Assembly: GCF_002091715.1 (NCBI RefSeq)
Contig: NZ_BDAG01000035.1
Coordinates: 1-64,000, forward strand
Reading direction: 5' to 3'
Origin: Pseudomonas migulae NBRC 103157
GTDB lineage: Bacteria; Pseudomonadota; Gammaproteobacteria; Pseudomonadales; Pseudomonadaceae
DNA: 64,000 bases
Part shown: positions 8,099-17,736 of the stretch, piece after piece
Position numbering within the stretch: position 1 is the stretch's first letter
How the letters are laid out: the number at the start of each line of letters is the position of its first letter
Position numbers and translations under genes: made by a program
Notes under the pieces: model-generated
Told to the model about the DNA's origin: nothing
The model's input: only the letters and a program-made list of their open reading frames with translations
Database searches by the model: none

Positions 8099-11000
8099 GG
8101 GTTTTGCTCCACAAAGCGATGCTTTCAAGCAGCACCGACTCCTGGTACGGCTTGCCGAGGTAGTCGTTGACGCCGATGGCCATGGCGCGGTCGCGGTGTT
8201 TCTGGCCGGTACGCGAGGTGATCATGATGATCGGCAAGTGCTGCAAACGTTCGTCCGCACGCACTTGAGTCGCCACTTCGAAACCGTCCATGCGCGGCAT
8301 TTCAATGTCCAGCAGCATCAGGTCCGGCATGTGTTCTTCCAGCAGCAACATGGCATCGACACCGTCCTTGGCCGTCAGCACGTTCATGCCGTGGCGTTCG
8401 AGCAAACGGCTGGTGACCTTGCGCACGGTGACCGAGTCGTCGACCACCATCACCAGCAACGGCTTGTGCGGCTCGGATTCTGCGTCCTGCCTCAGCGGTT
8501 GTTGCGGCACCCGCGCCTGCATCGCGCGGATCGGCGCCAGCAAATCGAGAATCAGCACCACCCGGCCATCGCCGAGGATCGTCGCGCCGGACAAGCCCTG
8601 CACTGCCGCAAATTGCGGGCCGAGGCTTTTCACCACGATCTCCCGGGTGCCGGCCATCGAATCGACCTGCACCGCGATGTGCCGTTCGTTGCATTGCACC
8701 AGCAACACCGGCAGCGGCAGGCTTTGGCCCAGCAGTTTCGGGCGGGTGCTGGTTTTCAGCAGTTCGCCGAGGTAGCACAACTCATAGACCTGCCCGGCGT
8801 ATTTGTAGGTCGGCGGATCGAGTCGGTAATGCCCTTCGAGTTCGTTGGGCAGCACCCGCACGATACCGTCGATGGTGTTCAGCGGGATCGCATACTGGTC
8901 ATCAAAGCACTGCACCATCAGCGCCCGGTTGACCGACACGGTGAACGGCAGGCGAATGCGAAAATGCACGCCCTGCCCCGGCACAGAGTCGATGCTCATC
9001 GTGCCACCGAGTTGCCGGACTTCTTCATGAACCACGTCCATGCCCACACCGCGCCCGGAAATCTGAGTGATTTTTTCGGCCGTGGAGAACCCCGGTTGCA
9101 GGATGAATTGCAGCACGTCGCGGTCGCTGATGTCGCTGTCCGGGGCCAGCAAACCGCGCTTGATCGCCTTGCGCCGCACCGCGTCCAGCGGCACGCCGGC
9201 GCCGTCGTCGCGGATGTCGAAAATGATGTCGCCACCCTCGCGCAACAGGTCGAGGGTGATCCGCCCTTGCGCCGGTTTACCCGCTGCGATGCGCACTTCT
9301 GCCGATTCCAGGCCATGGTCGACGGCGTTGCGCAGCATGTGCTCCAGCGGCGCGGCCATGCGCTCAAGGACGTTGCGATCCATCTCGCCTTCGGCGTTGC
9401 CGACGACGAATTCCACGTCCTTGCCCAACTCGCTGGAGACCTGACGGACAATGCGCTTCAAGCGCGGCAACATCCGCTCGAACGGCACCATGCGCGTACG
9501 CATCAGGCCTTCCTGCAATTCGGTGTTGATGCGCCCCTGCTGTTGCAGCAGGTTCTCCGCGTCCTGGTTGCGCCGGTCGAGGGTTTCCTTGAGGTCGAGC
9601 AAGTCAGAGGCGGATTCGAACAGCGCCCGCGACAGTTGCTGCAACTGCGAGTGGCGATCCATCTCCAACGGGTCGAATTCTTCGTAGCCCGAACGCTCGG
9701 CGTCGACTTGCTGACGGCTGAGAATCCGGCCCTGGGTTTCGGTATCAAGCCGGCGCAATTGATCGCGCATACGCTCGATGGTGGTTTCCATCTCGTTCAA
9801 CGCTACACGCGCATCGTTGACCTGCTGTTCGATGCGGCCACGGAAGATCGAGGTTTCCCCAGCCAGGTTGACCAGGTCGTCGAGCAGTTCTGCCGAGACC
9901 TTGACCATGTCGACACCGGCATCGACTTGTGGCGCAAGCGGCTCGGCCTTGGGTGCAACCGGTGCGGCAACCGGCGCTTCCGGCACCTGCGGATGGCTGA
10001 AGTTGCGGATCGCGTCGATCAACCGATCGGCCGGCGGCAACGGTTGACCGGCGCGGGTGGCGTCGAGCATTTGCGCCAGTCGGTCATGGCTGCTTTGCAA
10101 CAGCCCGAACAGCGCCGCCGTCGGTTTCAGCGAGCCGGCGGACAAACCTTCGTAGAGAAATTCCAGTTCATGGGCGAGGTCGCCAATCGGGCCGATTTCC
10201 ACCATCCGCGCACCGCCCTTGAGGGTGTGCAGGTCGCGCAGCAGGGTTTCCATTTCCTGCCGATTGGACGGTTCGGCCTGCCAGCGCACCAGCGCCGCGC
10301 CGGAGTTTTCGATGATGTCGAAACCTTCCTCGAGGAAGATTTCCAGTAGTTCCGGATCATGCCCCGGCGAATCCTCGGCCCGTGCAGCTTCAGCGGCTTC
10401 AGGCGCGTTGGCGTTGCCCTGGCGGAACTCGCGAATGGCCTCGATCAGTTCGCCCGGATCACCCAGCGGCTTCTGGTTCTGCAACTGTTCAAGCAGTTGA
10501 GCCAGTCGCTCATGGCTTTGTTGCAGCAGGTGCGCCAGCGCTTCGCTGTGGCTGTAACGCCGATCGACAAGGCCTTCGTAAAGGTTTTCCAACTCATGGG
10601 CGAGGTCACCGACCGGCTCGACCTCGGCCATCCGCGCACCGCCCTTGAGCGTGTGCAAATCTCGCTGCAACGACAACAGCGGCGCGGCGTTTTCCGGGTC
10701 ATTCAGCCAGCGTTGCAAGGCCTGGCCGGCGCTCTCGAGGATGTCCACCGCCTCTTCGAGGAAGATCGATACGATCTCGTCGTCCAGCTCAACAACACGG
10801 TCCTCTGCAGGAGCGGGCTTGCTTGCGATGGTCGTTAACGATGACGCGTTTTCATCGGATAAACGCGGCGCCTGTGAGTCCATCGCCAGTAAGCCGGCTC
10901 CTACAACGGTCTGTGCCAATTCGGCGGTGGCATCACCCAGTTCGCGGATGCTCAGGGTGCGGCTGCCGTCACTGCGAATCAGGCCCATGGCGGCCGGGTC

Positions 11001-14000
11001 GAGGCTCTCGTCGAGCAAGCCGCGCAAGGCCCGGATGCGCTCCGGTTGCGGGCTCACTTCCTGACCGGCTGCCAGTTCGTCGAGCATGTTGATCAGCGCT
11101 TCGTGAGCACTTTGCGCCTCGTGGAAAAACCGGTCGCTGACGGCGAGGCTACTTTCTTCCACGGCACCATAAAGATCCAGCAAGGCTTCGCACAACTCAT
11201 CCACCGGATGCAGATCCGCCAGATGCGCCCCTTCGCCAAGGGTGGTCAATTCGTCCAGCAGCGCACTGAGTTCCTGACGTTCGCCGGGGTGCTGCTGCCA
11301 GCGCTGCAACAGGCTTTCGGCGTCCAGCAGGATGTCCATGCCCTGGGCCAGGAAGTTGTTGATCAACTGCGGATCGCGCTTGGTTCGAAGTGCCGCGCTC
11401 GGCGTGCTCGACAGCGCGTCCAGACGCTCGGCCAGCAGCGCCTGGGTTCTCTCGATCAATGAACGGGCGCCGGGAATCTCGGCCAGCGGATCGGCCTTGA
11501 GCTGACGCAGCCCGACGCGGAACACGCCTTCGGCTTCCAGCAGCAGTTCGACCTCGTCGAGGTCCAGGGCAATCAGGTGTGCCTTGTACTCACGGGCCAG
11601 GTGATCCAGCGGCGTCGCCAGCTCGGCAATCGGCAAGACGCCGGCCATCGAGGCGCTGCCCTTGAGGGTGTGCAGCGCCCGTTGCAACTCGTCGCTGGCC
11701 TGCAACGGCACATGTTCGGCGGCCTGTTCGAGGAAGCGGTTGAGGCTGGCCAGATGGGTTTCGGCTTCGTTGCGGAAGATCTCCAGCAACAGCGGATCGA
11801 GGGCCGCGACGTCTTGCACGTCTTCATCGGACAAAGGCTCGTCACCCTTGGCGAGGGCATGGGCGCGTGCGGCCAATTGGTCGACATCGTTGCGCTGGCG
11901 CTGGGCATTGTCGGCAAATTCGGCCACCAGTTCCGGCAGCAGGTTCAGCACGTCGCCGAGCAATTGTTGCACGGCCTGGCCGGGCTCGACGCTGTGCTCC
12001 AGCACGCGGTTGAGCAGGTTTTCCATGGCCCACGCCAACTCGCCCAGCACCAAGGCGCGAACCATGCGACCACTGCCCTTGAGCGTGTGGAACGCCCGGC
12101 GCAATTCGCTCAAGGCCGCCGTGTTGTCGGGATAGGCCAACCAGCGCGGCAGGTATTCGCGAAGGATGTCCAGGACTTCATCGGTTTCTTCAAGGAAGAC
12201 TTCGCGCAGCTCGTCGTCCACCGGCGCTTCGCCCACCGGCGGCGGCAACAGGCTGCCCGGGGTGTTCAGCGCGGGCGGGTTCACGGCAGATACCGGGTTG
12301 GCCAGCACATCGGCCAAGGTCTGGACGACCTCCGGATCGTCCAGTTCCTGCAGACCCTGCATGACCTGCGCTTCACTCGGGGTGAGCACGTCTTCAAGCA
12401 CCGGCACATTGTGTTCGCTGGGGAAAAAACCCAGTGACGCCAGGCTTTTTTCCGCGACATCGAGCAGCTGTTCGCCGGCCGCTTCGGGATCGTCGCTGAG
12501 GCGCTCAAGGTAATACTCGATGCTGGTGATGACGTCGGCCAGGCTGTCCAGTTCCTGCCAGCCAGGCTGGTCCGGGTCCAGCAGCAAATGCTCGCGGATG
12601 AAATGGTTGCAGGCGTCGATCAGGCTCGCTGCCCGGCTCAGCGGAATCATCGCCAGCGCACCGCGCACCTGGGTCAGCAAGTCCGGCAACGGTTGCAAGT
12701 GCTGACGGTCCCAATCGGCGTCGATGTAATCGACAATCATGTCCTTGGCCTGCTGCAGGCAGATGCGCGCTTCCTTGATCACGATCTGGTGGATCTGCGT
12801 CAGGTCGGTGGTCGGCAGTCGGCTGTCTTCCTGGCTTTCCGGCTCCACGGTGCCGACCATGCCGGCCAGCGTCGCCTCGACGTAAAGCAACGCCCCGGCG
12901 ACGTCCATGAGGATCGCATCGTTGGGTTCGCGCTGGCCTTGGGCAAGGCTCAGCACCACCGCCAATTGATCGATGATGACTTTGCGCGGCTGGCCGAATC
13001 CGAGCACCGCCAGGGTATCGGCGATCTGTCGCAGCGGCGCGAGCAGGCTTTCGAGGTCCGAGGTGTGCTGACGGTCGCTGCGCACGAACAGGTCCAGGCG
13101 TTCCTTGACCCGCACCAGCTCTTCGCACAGCGCCGCCAGTACCGAGCGCATGGCGTCGCGGTCAGGACCCGCCAGCCGCACCGGTTCTTCGTCGACCATC
13201 GCGCTGTCAGGCAGCGCGTCGTCCAATCCATAGCGATCTTTCATGGTCAGCATCTGCCCGGTGGGGTGTTCGGTCTTGGCAATGTAGAACAGCAAACTCT
13301 TGAGCAACTCCGGCGGCGCCGGCTGATTGATCGCGGACATGCCCTGTTCGAGCAGGCGCTTGAGCTCTTTGTCGGCGTCCTTGAACAAGCTGCGCAGGGC
13401 CGGGCTGTTGGCGATCGAGCCGCCGCGCATGCCTTCGACCAGCGCCGAAGCGACTTGCCACAACGGGCTCAGGGGCGCGTTGCCACACAGCCCTTCGAGG
13501 CGTGAAAACACCTTGGCCAGGTAACCGAGGTGGGTGTCGTCATCCTGTTCGCGCAGCAATCCGAGCAGGGCCATCTGCAACATCTGGCGCAATTTGCGCA
13601 GCACATTCGGCAGGTCTGCCGGTTCCAGCAGCGCCAGTGATTCTTCATTGAGCGGTGGCAGGTCCGGCAATTGCGGGGTGAAGAGGCTGGTTTCCGACAA
13701 CAGGCTTTCGCCACGGGCGCTGCGCAGATCGTTGATCAACGGCAGCACCACCAGCGGCAGGTCGCGGCGCGCGCCTTGCACGCGGTCGAGATAGATCGGC
13801 AACTGACCGATCGCTTGCAGCAACAGGTGAATGGCCTCGTCGCGATGAATGACGCGGTTTTGCTGCAAGGCGGCGGTCAGTTGCTCCATTTCTTCGGCGA
13901 GCAGTGCCGCGCCGTAAAACTCGACCATCTGCAAACTGCCGTGAACCTGATGGATGCACGCCAGGCATTCACTGAGGGCGTGCGTTGCCTGAGGGTCATC

Positions 14001-14096
14001 AAGCAACGTTTCAATCGCCTGGTGAGCCACTTTCAGCGTTTCGGCAATCTCGCCTTTGACCCACTCCAGGGCCACATAGTCGTGCCGATCACCCAT
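8091..14096 (-). CDS. chpA: Chemotaxis-type hybrid histidine kinase ChpA
   Basis: A 2001-residue CheA-type kinase controlling type IV pilus motility. The N-terminal ~600 residues are FimL/Hpt-like without an obvious phosphorylatable histidine. Four canonical Hpt domains follow with HTLKG motifs at about H670, H809, H1148 and H1290; a fifth, degenerate one (GEGAHLADLHP, about 955-964) lacks the motif. Then come the dimerisation region, the HATPase (N box LRNAVDHGLES, G boxes DDGAG and GRGVGMD), a CheW domain and a C-terminal receiver (LMLLDIEMPRMDG). Start MGDRHDYVAL follows GGAGCAGTT. Residues about 1065-1097 are encoded by a complete REP doublet read in frame. The protein is shorter than P. 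aeruginosa ChpA, which has more Hpt-like domains. Confidence 0.93.
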   Translation of the reverse strand: MGDRHDYVALEWVKGEIAETLKVAHQAIETLLDDPQATHALSECLACIHQVHGSLQMVEFYGAALLAEEMEQLTAALQQNRVIHRDEAIHLLLQAIGQLPIYLDRVQGARRDLPLVVLPLINDLRSARGESLLSETSLFTPQLPDLPPLNEESLALLEPADLPNVLRKLRQMLQMALLGLLREQDDDTHLGYLAKVFSRLEGLCGNAPLSPLWQVASALVEGMRGGSIANSPALRSLFKDADKELKRLLEQGMSAINQPAPPELLKSLLFYIAKTEHPTGQMLTMKDRYGLDDALPDSAMVDEEPVRLAGPDRDAMRSVLAALCEELVRVKERLDLFVRSDRQHTSDLESLLAPLRQIADTLAVLGFGQPRKVIIDQLAVVLSLAQGQREPNDAILMDVAGALLYVEATLAGMVGTVEPESQEDSRLPTTDLTQIHQIVIKEARICLQQAKDMIVDYIDADWDRQHLQPLPDLLTQVRGALAMIPLSRAASLIDACNHFIREHLLLDPDQPGWQELDSLADVITSIEYYLERLSDDPEAAGEQLLDVAEKSLASLGFFPSEHNVPVLEDVLTPSEAQVMQGLQELDDPEVVQTLADVLANPVSAVNPPALNTPGSLLPPPVGEAPVDDELREVFLEETDEVLDILREYLPRWLAYPDNTAALSELRRAFHTLKGSGRMVRALVLGELAWAMENLLNRVLEHSVEPGQAVQQLLGDVLNLLPELVAEFADNAQRQRNDVDQLAARAHALAKGDEPLSDEDVQDVAALDPLLLEIFRNEAETHLASLNRFLEQAAEHVPLQASDELQRALHTLKGSASMAGVLPIAELATPLDHLAREYKAHLIALDLDEVELLLEAEGVFRVGLRQLKADPLAEIPGARSLIERTQALLAERLDALSSTPSAALRTKRDPQLINNFLAQGMDILLDAESLLQRWQQHPGERQELSALLDELTTLGEGAHLADLHPVDELCEALLDLYGAVEESSLAVSDRFFHEAQSAHEALINMLDELAAGQEVSPQPERIRALRGLLDESLDPAAMGLIRSDGSRTLSIRELGDATAELAQTVVGAGLLAMDSQAPRLSDENASSLTTIASKPAPAEDRVVELDDEIVSIFLEEAVDILESAGQALQRWLNDPENAAPLLSLQRDLHTLKGGARMAEVEPVGDLAHELENLYEGLVDRRYSHSEALAHLLQQSHERLAQLLEQLQNQKPLGDPGELIEAIREFRQGNANAPEAAEAARAEDSPGHDPELLEIFLEEGFDIIENSGAALVRWQAEPSNRQEMETLLRDLHTLKGGARMVEIGPIGDLAHELEFLYEGLSAGSLKPTAALFGLLQSSHDRLAQMLDATRAGQPLPPADRLIDAIRNFSHPQVPEAPVAAPVAPKAEPLAPQVDAGVDMVKVSAELLDDLVNLAGETSIFRGRIEQQVNDARVALNEMETTIERMRDQLRRLDTETQGRILSRQQVDAERSGYEEFDPLEMDRHSQLQQLSRALFESASDLLDLKETLDRRNQDAENLLQQQGRINTELQEGLMRTRMVPFERMLPRLKRIVRQVSSELGKDVEFVVGNAEGEMDRNVLERMAAPLEHMLRNAVDHGLESAEVRIAAGKPAQGRITLDLLREGGDIIFDIRDDGAGVPLDAVRRKAIKRGLLAPDSDISDRDVLQFILQPGFSTAEKITQISGRGVGMDVVHEEVRQLGGTMSIDSVPGQGVHFRIRLPFTVSVNRALMVQCFDDQYAIPLNTIDGIVRVLPNELEGHYRLDPPTYKYAGQVYELCYLGELLKTSTRPKLLGQSLPLPVLLVQCNERHIAVQVDSMAGTREIVVKSLGPQFAAVQGLSGATILGDGRVVLILDLLAPIRAMQARVPQQPLRQDAESEPHKPLLVMVVDDSVTVRKVTSRLLERHGMNVLTAKDGVDAMLLLEEHMPDLMLLDIEMPRMDGFEVATQVRADERLQHLPIIMITSRTGQKHRDRAMAIGVNDYLGKPYQESVLLESIALWSKTHA
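10806..10905. repeat. REP doublet inside the chpA coding sequence
   Basis: The arms TGCAGGAGCGGGCTTGCTTG and AGTAAGCCGGCTCCTACA are inverted around a spacer of about 60 bases. The element lies wholly inside chpA and the frame stays open through it. It is translated as VGAGLLAMDSQAP...TTIASKPAPAE, the peptide that other REP doublets of the window would also give when read in this frame. The two arms differ: one resembles the GCGGGCTTGCTCGCG type, the other the GCCGGCTTGCTGGCG type. Confidence 0.92.
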
Positions 14097-14133
14097 AACT
14101 GCTCCGTTCATCGTTCGAACGCCCGTGGGCACT

Positions 14134-16191
14134 TCACACTTTATCTACAGTTTGCGCCTTGGCGGCCGGCAAGGTGAAACCGGACACCGAGCGCCGCAAC
14201 TGGCTGGCCATCTTCGCCAGGTTGCCGATGCTCTCGGCAGTGGCCGTGGAGCCGGACGACGTTTGCGTGGTGATCTGCTGGATCACGTTCATCGTCAGAG
14301 AAATCTGCCCGGCCGAAGACGTCTGTTGCTGGGCGGCGTTGGAGATGCTCTGGATCAGCGCCGCGAGGGTTTTCGATACGCCTTCGATTTCTTCCAGGGC
14401 CACACCGGCATCCTGCGCCAAACGCGCGCCACGCACGACCTCGGTGGTGGTCTGCTCCATGGAAATGACCGCTTCGTTGGTGTCGGCCTGAATCGCCCGC
14501 ACCAGGGTTTCGATCTGCCGGGTCGCGGCGGACGAGCGTTCTGCCAGCCGTTGCACCTCGTCGGCCACCACCGCAAAACCGCGCCCGGCGTCACCGGCCA
14601 TGGAAGCCTGGATTGCCGCGTTGAGCGCGAGGATGTTGGTCTGGTCGGCAATGTCATCAATAAGGCTGACAATGTCGCCGATTTCCTGCGAAGACTCACC
14701 CAGGCGCTTGATGCGTTTGGCGGTGTCCTGAATCTGCTCGCGGATATTGTCCATGCCGTGGATGGTGTTGTGCACCACTTCATTGCCCTTGTTGGCGATT
14801 TCCACGGAGCGCTCGGCGACTGCCGAAGATTCGGCGGCGTTGGCCGAGACCTGATCGATGGACTGCGCCATGTCGTTGATCGCGGTGGAGGCTTCGCTGA
14901 TCTGTTGCGCCTGATGTTCCGAGGCCTGCGCCAGGTGCATGGCGGTGGCTTGTGTTTCCTGCACGGCGGCGGCGACCTGGCCCGCGGTGAGGTTGATCGT
15001 GGCTACCAGATCGCGCAGCTGATCCACGGAATAGTTGATCGAATCGGCGATGGTCCCGGTGAAGTCTTCGGTTACCGACGCCGTTACGGTCAGGTCGCCG
15101 TCCGCCAGGTCTTCGATTTCATCGAGCAGGCGCATGATCGCGTTCTGGTTGCGTTCGTTCTTTTCAGCGGTCTCGCGCAACTGGCGATTGGTTTCGCGAA
15201 CCATCACCAGGCCAATCAGGATGATCGACATCAGCGCCGCCAGCCCCAGCACGTAGCCGCCAATGGTGTCCGTATCGCGCCCGCCCGCGAGATTTTCGAA
15301 CCCGGTGGCCAGGTGCGAGGCTTCATCGAGCAGGGTTTGCGACAAGCTAAAAATGTTGGTCGCCGATTCGCGGACCTTGAACAGCTCCGGTGAGGTTTCG
15401 AGGATTTCATCCACCGAACCGGAGACGAATTCGAACAGCTCGGAAATCTCGACCAACCGGGCGCGGGCATCGTGGTCTTCGACCTGGCTGACTTTCAGCG
15501 CCGGATTGCCCTGCAGCATGCCTGTGAGCACCTGGCCGAAACGCGCAGCGTCGCGACCGAAAGCGTCGGCGGCCTGTTGCGAGCTTTCGTCACCGGACAG
15601 CACGGTGTTGACTGCGCCGAGAATCCGCTCGGCCAACAGCGACTGACGCTGGGCCATCGCGACCTGAGCGGCCGGCGCCCCTCGCTGCAGAAGGATTTCG
15701 ACGACTTTTTCGTACTCGACCTGCAATTGCGGCACGGTTTCAGCGAGGGTGGCGGCGACTTGATGCAGCGACAACACCGTCTGTTCACTGGAGAGGATGG
15801 CGTCGGTGTTTTTCAGCAGGCGTTCCCAGTCCATCTGCACGGCGCGCATTTCCGGGCGCACGGTGGCCGGGGCTGGTGGCAGGCCGGTGGAAGGGTCGCC
15901 TTTCTTCAGATAGCCCCAGCGCTGGGCGAAATCGTTGCGCGCATCGCTGAGCAACTTGAACGCGGCAGCCTTGCCGGCGGCGGCTTCGGTGGCGTTCTTG
16001 GCAATACGCTGGGACAGCACGCGCAGCTCGCCGGCGTGGCCGATGTACTGTTTATCGTACGTGGCTTGAGTGTTGAGGTAAGCGAAGTTGGCGAACAGCA
16101 GCATGATGAAAACAATCAACGCGATGAACAGCGCGATGATCTGCGACCGGCTGCGCGACCCTTCTGGCTTGCCTGTTTTTGCTTTTATCAT
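14134..16191 (-). CDS. pilJ: Type IV pilus methyl-accepting chemoreceptor PilJ
   Basis: A 685-residue receptor. The first membrane helix lies at residues ~17-40 (IIALFIALIVFIMLLFANF). A periplasmic domain with PilJ-type helical repeats follows, a second helix is near residues 312-330, then a HAMP-like linker and a cytoplasmic signalling domain. The hairpin tip is divergent from classic receptors: NILALNAAIQASMAGDAGRGFAVVADEV is present. It would signal through PilI/ChpC to ChpA. Start MIKAKTGK follows GAGGACCG. The gene is followed after only 37 bases by chpA, so pilK is absent. Confidence 0.94.
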   Translation of the reverse strand: MIKAKTGKPEGSRSRSQIIALFIALIVFIMLLFANFAYLNTQATYDKQYIGHAGELRVLSQRIAKNATEAAAGKAAAFKLLSDARNDFAQRWGYLKKGDPSTGLPPAPATVRPEMRAVQMDWERLLKNTDAILSSEQTVLSLHQVAATLAETVPQLQVEYEKVVEILLQRGAPAAQVAMAQRQSLLAERILGAVNTVLSGDESSQQAADAFGRDAARFGQVLTGMLQGNPALKVSQVEDHDARARLVEISELFEFVSGSVDEILETSPELFKVRESATNIFSLSQTLLDEASHLATGFENLAGGRDTDTIGGYVLGLAALMSIILIGLVMVRETNRQLRETAEKNERNQNAIMRLLDEIEDLADGDLTVTASVTEDFTGTIADSINYSVDQLRDLVATINLTAGQVAAAVQETQATAMHLAQASEHQAQQISEASTAINDMAQSIDQVSANAAESSAVAERSVEIANKGNEVVHNTIHGMDNIREQIQDTAKRIKRLGESSQEIGDIVSLIDDIADQTNILALNAAIQASMAGDAGRGFAVVADEVQRLAERSSAATRQIETLVRAIQADTNEAVISMEQTTTEVVRGARLAQDAGVALEEIEGVSKTLAALIQSISNAAQQQTSSAGQISLTMNVIQQITTQTSSGSTATAESIGNLAKMASQLRRSVSGFTLPAAKAQTVDKV

Positions 16192-16236
16192 CGGTCCTCG
16201 CCTGTTATCGCACCTTTAGAACCCACCATAATCCCC

Positions 16237-16327
16237 TGCGGGAGCGGGCTTGCTCGCGAATGCGGTCATTCATTCAACATTGATGCTGACTGACCCACCG
16301 CTATCGCGAGCAAGCCCGCTCCCACAT
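16237..16327. repeat. REP doublet between pilI and pilJ
   Basis: Arms GGGAGCGGGCTTGCTCGCGA and TCGCGAGCAAGCCCGCTCCC enclose a spacer of about 50 bases. It lies within the Pil-Chp operon, in the 155-base gap between pilI and pilJ. Confidence 0.92.
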
Positions 16328-16346
16328 TCGGTTGGTGTCGAACCAG

Positions 16347-16895
16347 CTACAGCGCTACGTGCATAAAGCTTTGTGACTGCGCCAACGCAAACGGGCTGAA
16401 CACCTGCCAACTCTGCTCACGCCGAAACCGGCCTTTGATGAACGGTGCAATCGGGCCACTCAACGCCTCTGCCGGTTCCAGGCTGTCCTGGGCAAAGTGC
16501 TGAAGGCCGAAAACTTCATCGACCATCAACCCGGCAAACACGTCGTTATGCTCCACCACCAGCACCCGCCGCTGTTTGCGCACCGCCGACAACTCGTGGG
16601 CAAGCTCTTTATCTGAAAAGAAGGCGCACAAATCCATCATCGGCAGCAAGCGCCCGCGCAGGTTGGCCACACCCTTGACCCAGGGTTTGACCCCCGGCAG
16701 CTGCGTGAACCGCGGTTCGTGCAGGACTTCGCTGACCTCGCCCATGGGGGCGACGTACCAGTGCTCGCCCAGGCGAAAACCGATGCCGCTCCAGCCATGC
16801 TGCCGGGTCGGCTGGGAGGGCAGATCCGCCGCCAGCAGGCGACAGCGCTGGTCGATCTGCAGCAGCAGTTCGAAAGCCGTCAGCGACTCGGTCAT
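16347..16895 (-). CDS. pilI: CheW-like adaptor PilI
   Basis: A 182-residue CheW-domain protein that links the receptor PilJ to the kinase ChpA. The N-terminal region is followed by the CheW core (WYVAPMGEVSEVLHEP, then GVANLRGRLLPMMDLCAFF). It starts ten bases after the pilH stop, in the order pilG-pilH-pilI-pilJ known from P. aeruginosa. A 155-base gap containing a REP separates it from pilJ. Confidence 0.92.
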   Translation of the reverse strand: MTESLTAFELLLQIDQRCRLLAADLPSQPTRQHGWSGIGFRLGEHWYVAPMGEVSEVLHEPRFTQLPGVKPWVKGVANLRGRLLPMMDLCAFFSDKELAHELSAVRKQRRVLVVEHNDVFAGLMVDEVFGLQHFAQDSLEPAEALSGPIAPFIKGRFRREQSWQVFSPFALAQSQSFMHVAL

Positions 16896-16905
16896 GGCAG
16901 GACGA

Positions 16906-17271
16906 TCAACCGGCCAGCACGTTGTTCAAGGTTTTGATCAGGGTCTCTTCGTCGACCGGTTTGGTCAGGTAATCCTTCGCGCCCTGGCGCGTGCCCCAGA
17001 CCTTGTCGGTTTCCTGATCCTTGGTGGTGATGATGATCACCGGGATGTGCCCGGTTTCCGGGTCTTTGGTCAGCTGGCGGGTCGCCTGGAAACCGTTGAG
17101 GCCAGGCATGACGATGTCCATCAGCACGGCGTCGGGTTTTTCCTGGCGGGCGAGCGCCACGCCGTCGGCACCGTTTTCGGCTTTCAATACTTCATGACCG
17201 TGCTTTTCCAGCATGCCGGTCAGTTTGTACATTTCAGTCGGCGAATCATCGACGATCAGAATTCGTGCCAT
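16906..17271 (-). CDS. pilH: Response regulator PilH
   Basis: A stand-alone 121-residue receiver. The acidic pocket is ILIVDDSP at the N-terminus, the phosphoacceptor Asp is in VLMDIVMPGLNG near residue 52, and the conserved Lys is in YLTKPVDEE. In P. aeruginosa PilH opposes or balances PilG in twitching and surface signalling. Start MARILIVDD is used in the family; the four upstream codons are dropped. Confidence 0.94.
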   Translation of the reverse strand: MARILIVDDSPTEMYKLTGMLEKHGHEVLKAENGADGVALARQEKPDAVLMDIVMPGLNGFQATRQLTKDPETGHIPVIIITTKDQETDKVWGTRQGAKDYLTKPVDEETLIKTLNNVLAG

Positions 17272-17331
17272 GGTTTTCCCCATTCTTCTTGTCGACGCCG
17301 GGCCCGCTGGCCGAGCGTCACTGTGCGTGTC

Positions 17332-17736
17332 CTACTGCGGCAGAACGGCGGCGAAGCCCGGTACATGGGCCTGGATCGCGTTCAGCAGTTCTTCCTTGCT
17401 GAAAGGTTTGGTCAAAAACTGGTCGGAACCGACGATGCGCCCCTTGGCCTTGTCGAACAGCCCGTCCTTGGACGACAGCATGATCACCGGCGTGGACTTG
17501 AACGCACTGTTGTTCTTGATCAAGGCGCAGGTCTGATAGCCATCCAGACGCGGCATCATGATGTCGACGAAAATGATGCCGGGATGATTGTCGGCAATCT
17601 TGGCCAAGGCATCGAAACCGTCGATGGCCGTGATGACCTCACACCCCACGTTCTTCAGCAGCGTTTCGGCGGTGCGGCGAATCGTCTTCGAATCGTCGAT
17701 CACCATGACCTTCAAGGCGCTGGAATGCTGGTCCAT
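17332..17736 (-). CDS. pilG: Response regulator PilG
   Basis: A 134-residue stand-alone receiver and first gene of the Pil-Chp operon. It shows VMVIDDSKTIRRTAETLL at the N-terminus, phosphoacceptor Asp in IIFVDIMMPRLDGYQT and Lys in FLTKPFSKEEL. ChpA would phosphorylate it to stimulate pilus extension. Start MDQHSSALKV is preferred to an upstream in-frame start because family members begin there. A 60-base gap precedes pilH. Confidence 0.94.
   Translation of the reverse strand: MDQHSSALKVMVIDDSKTIRRTAETLLKNVGCEVITAIDGFDALAKIADNHPGIIFVDIMMPRLDGYQTCALIKNNSAFKSTPVIMLSSKDGLFDKAKGRIVGSDQFLTKPFSKEELLNAIQAHVPGFAAVLPQ

Noticed and set aside
8025..10349. A 774-codon open frame on the plus strand opposite chpA
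   Set aside because: It is antisense to a clear kinase gene. It is rich in His, Gln, Arg and Val in the way expected of the opposite strand of GC-rich coding DNA, and it has no motifs.
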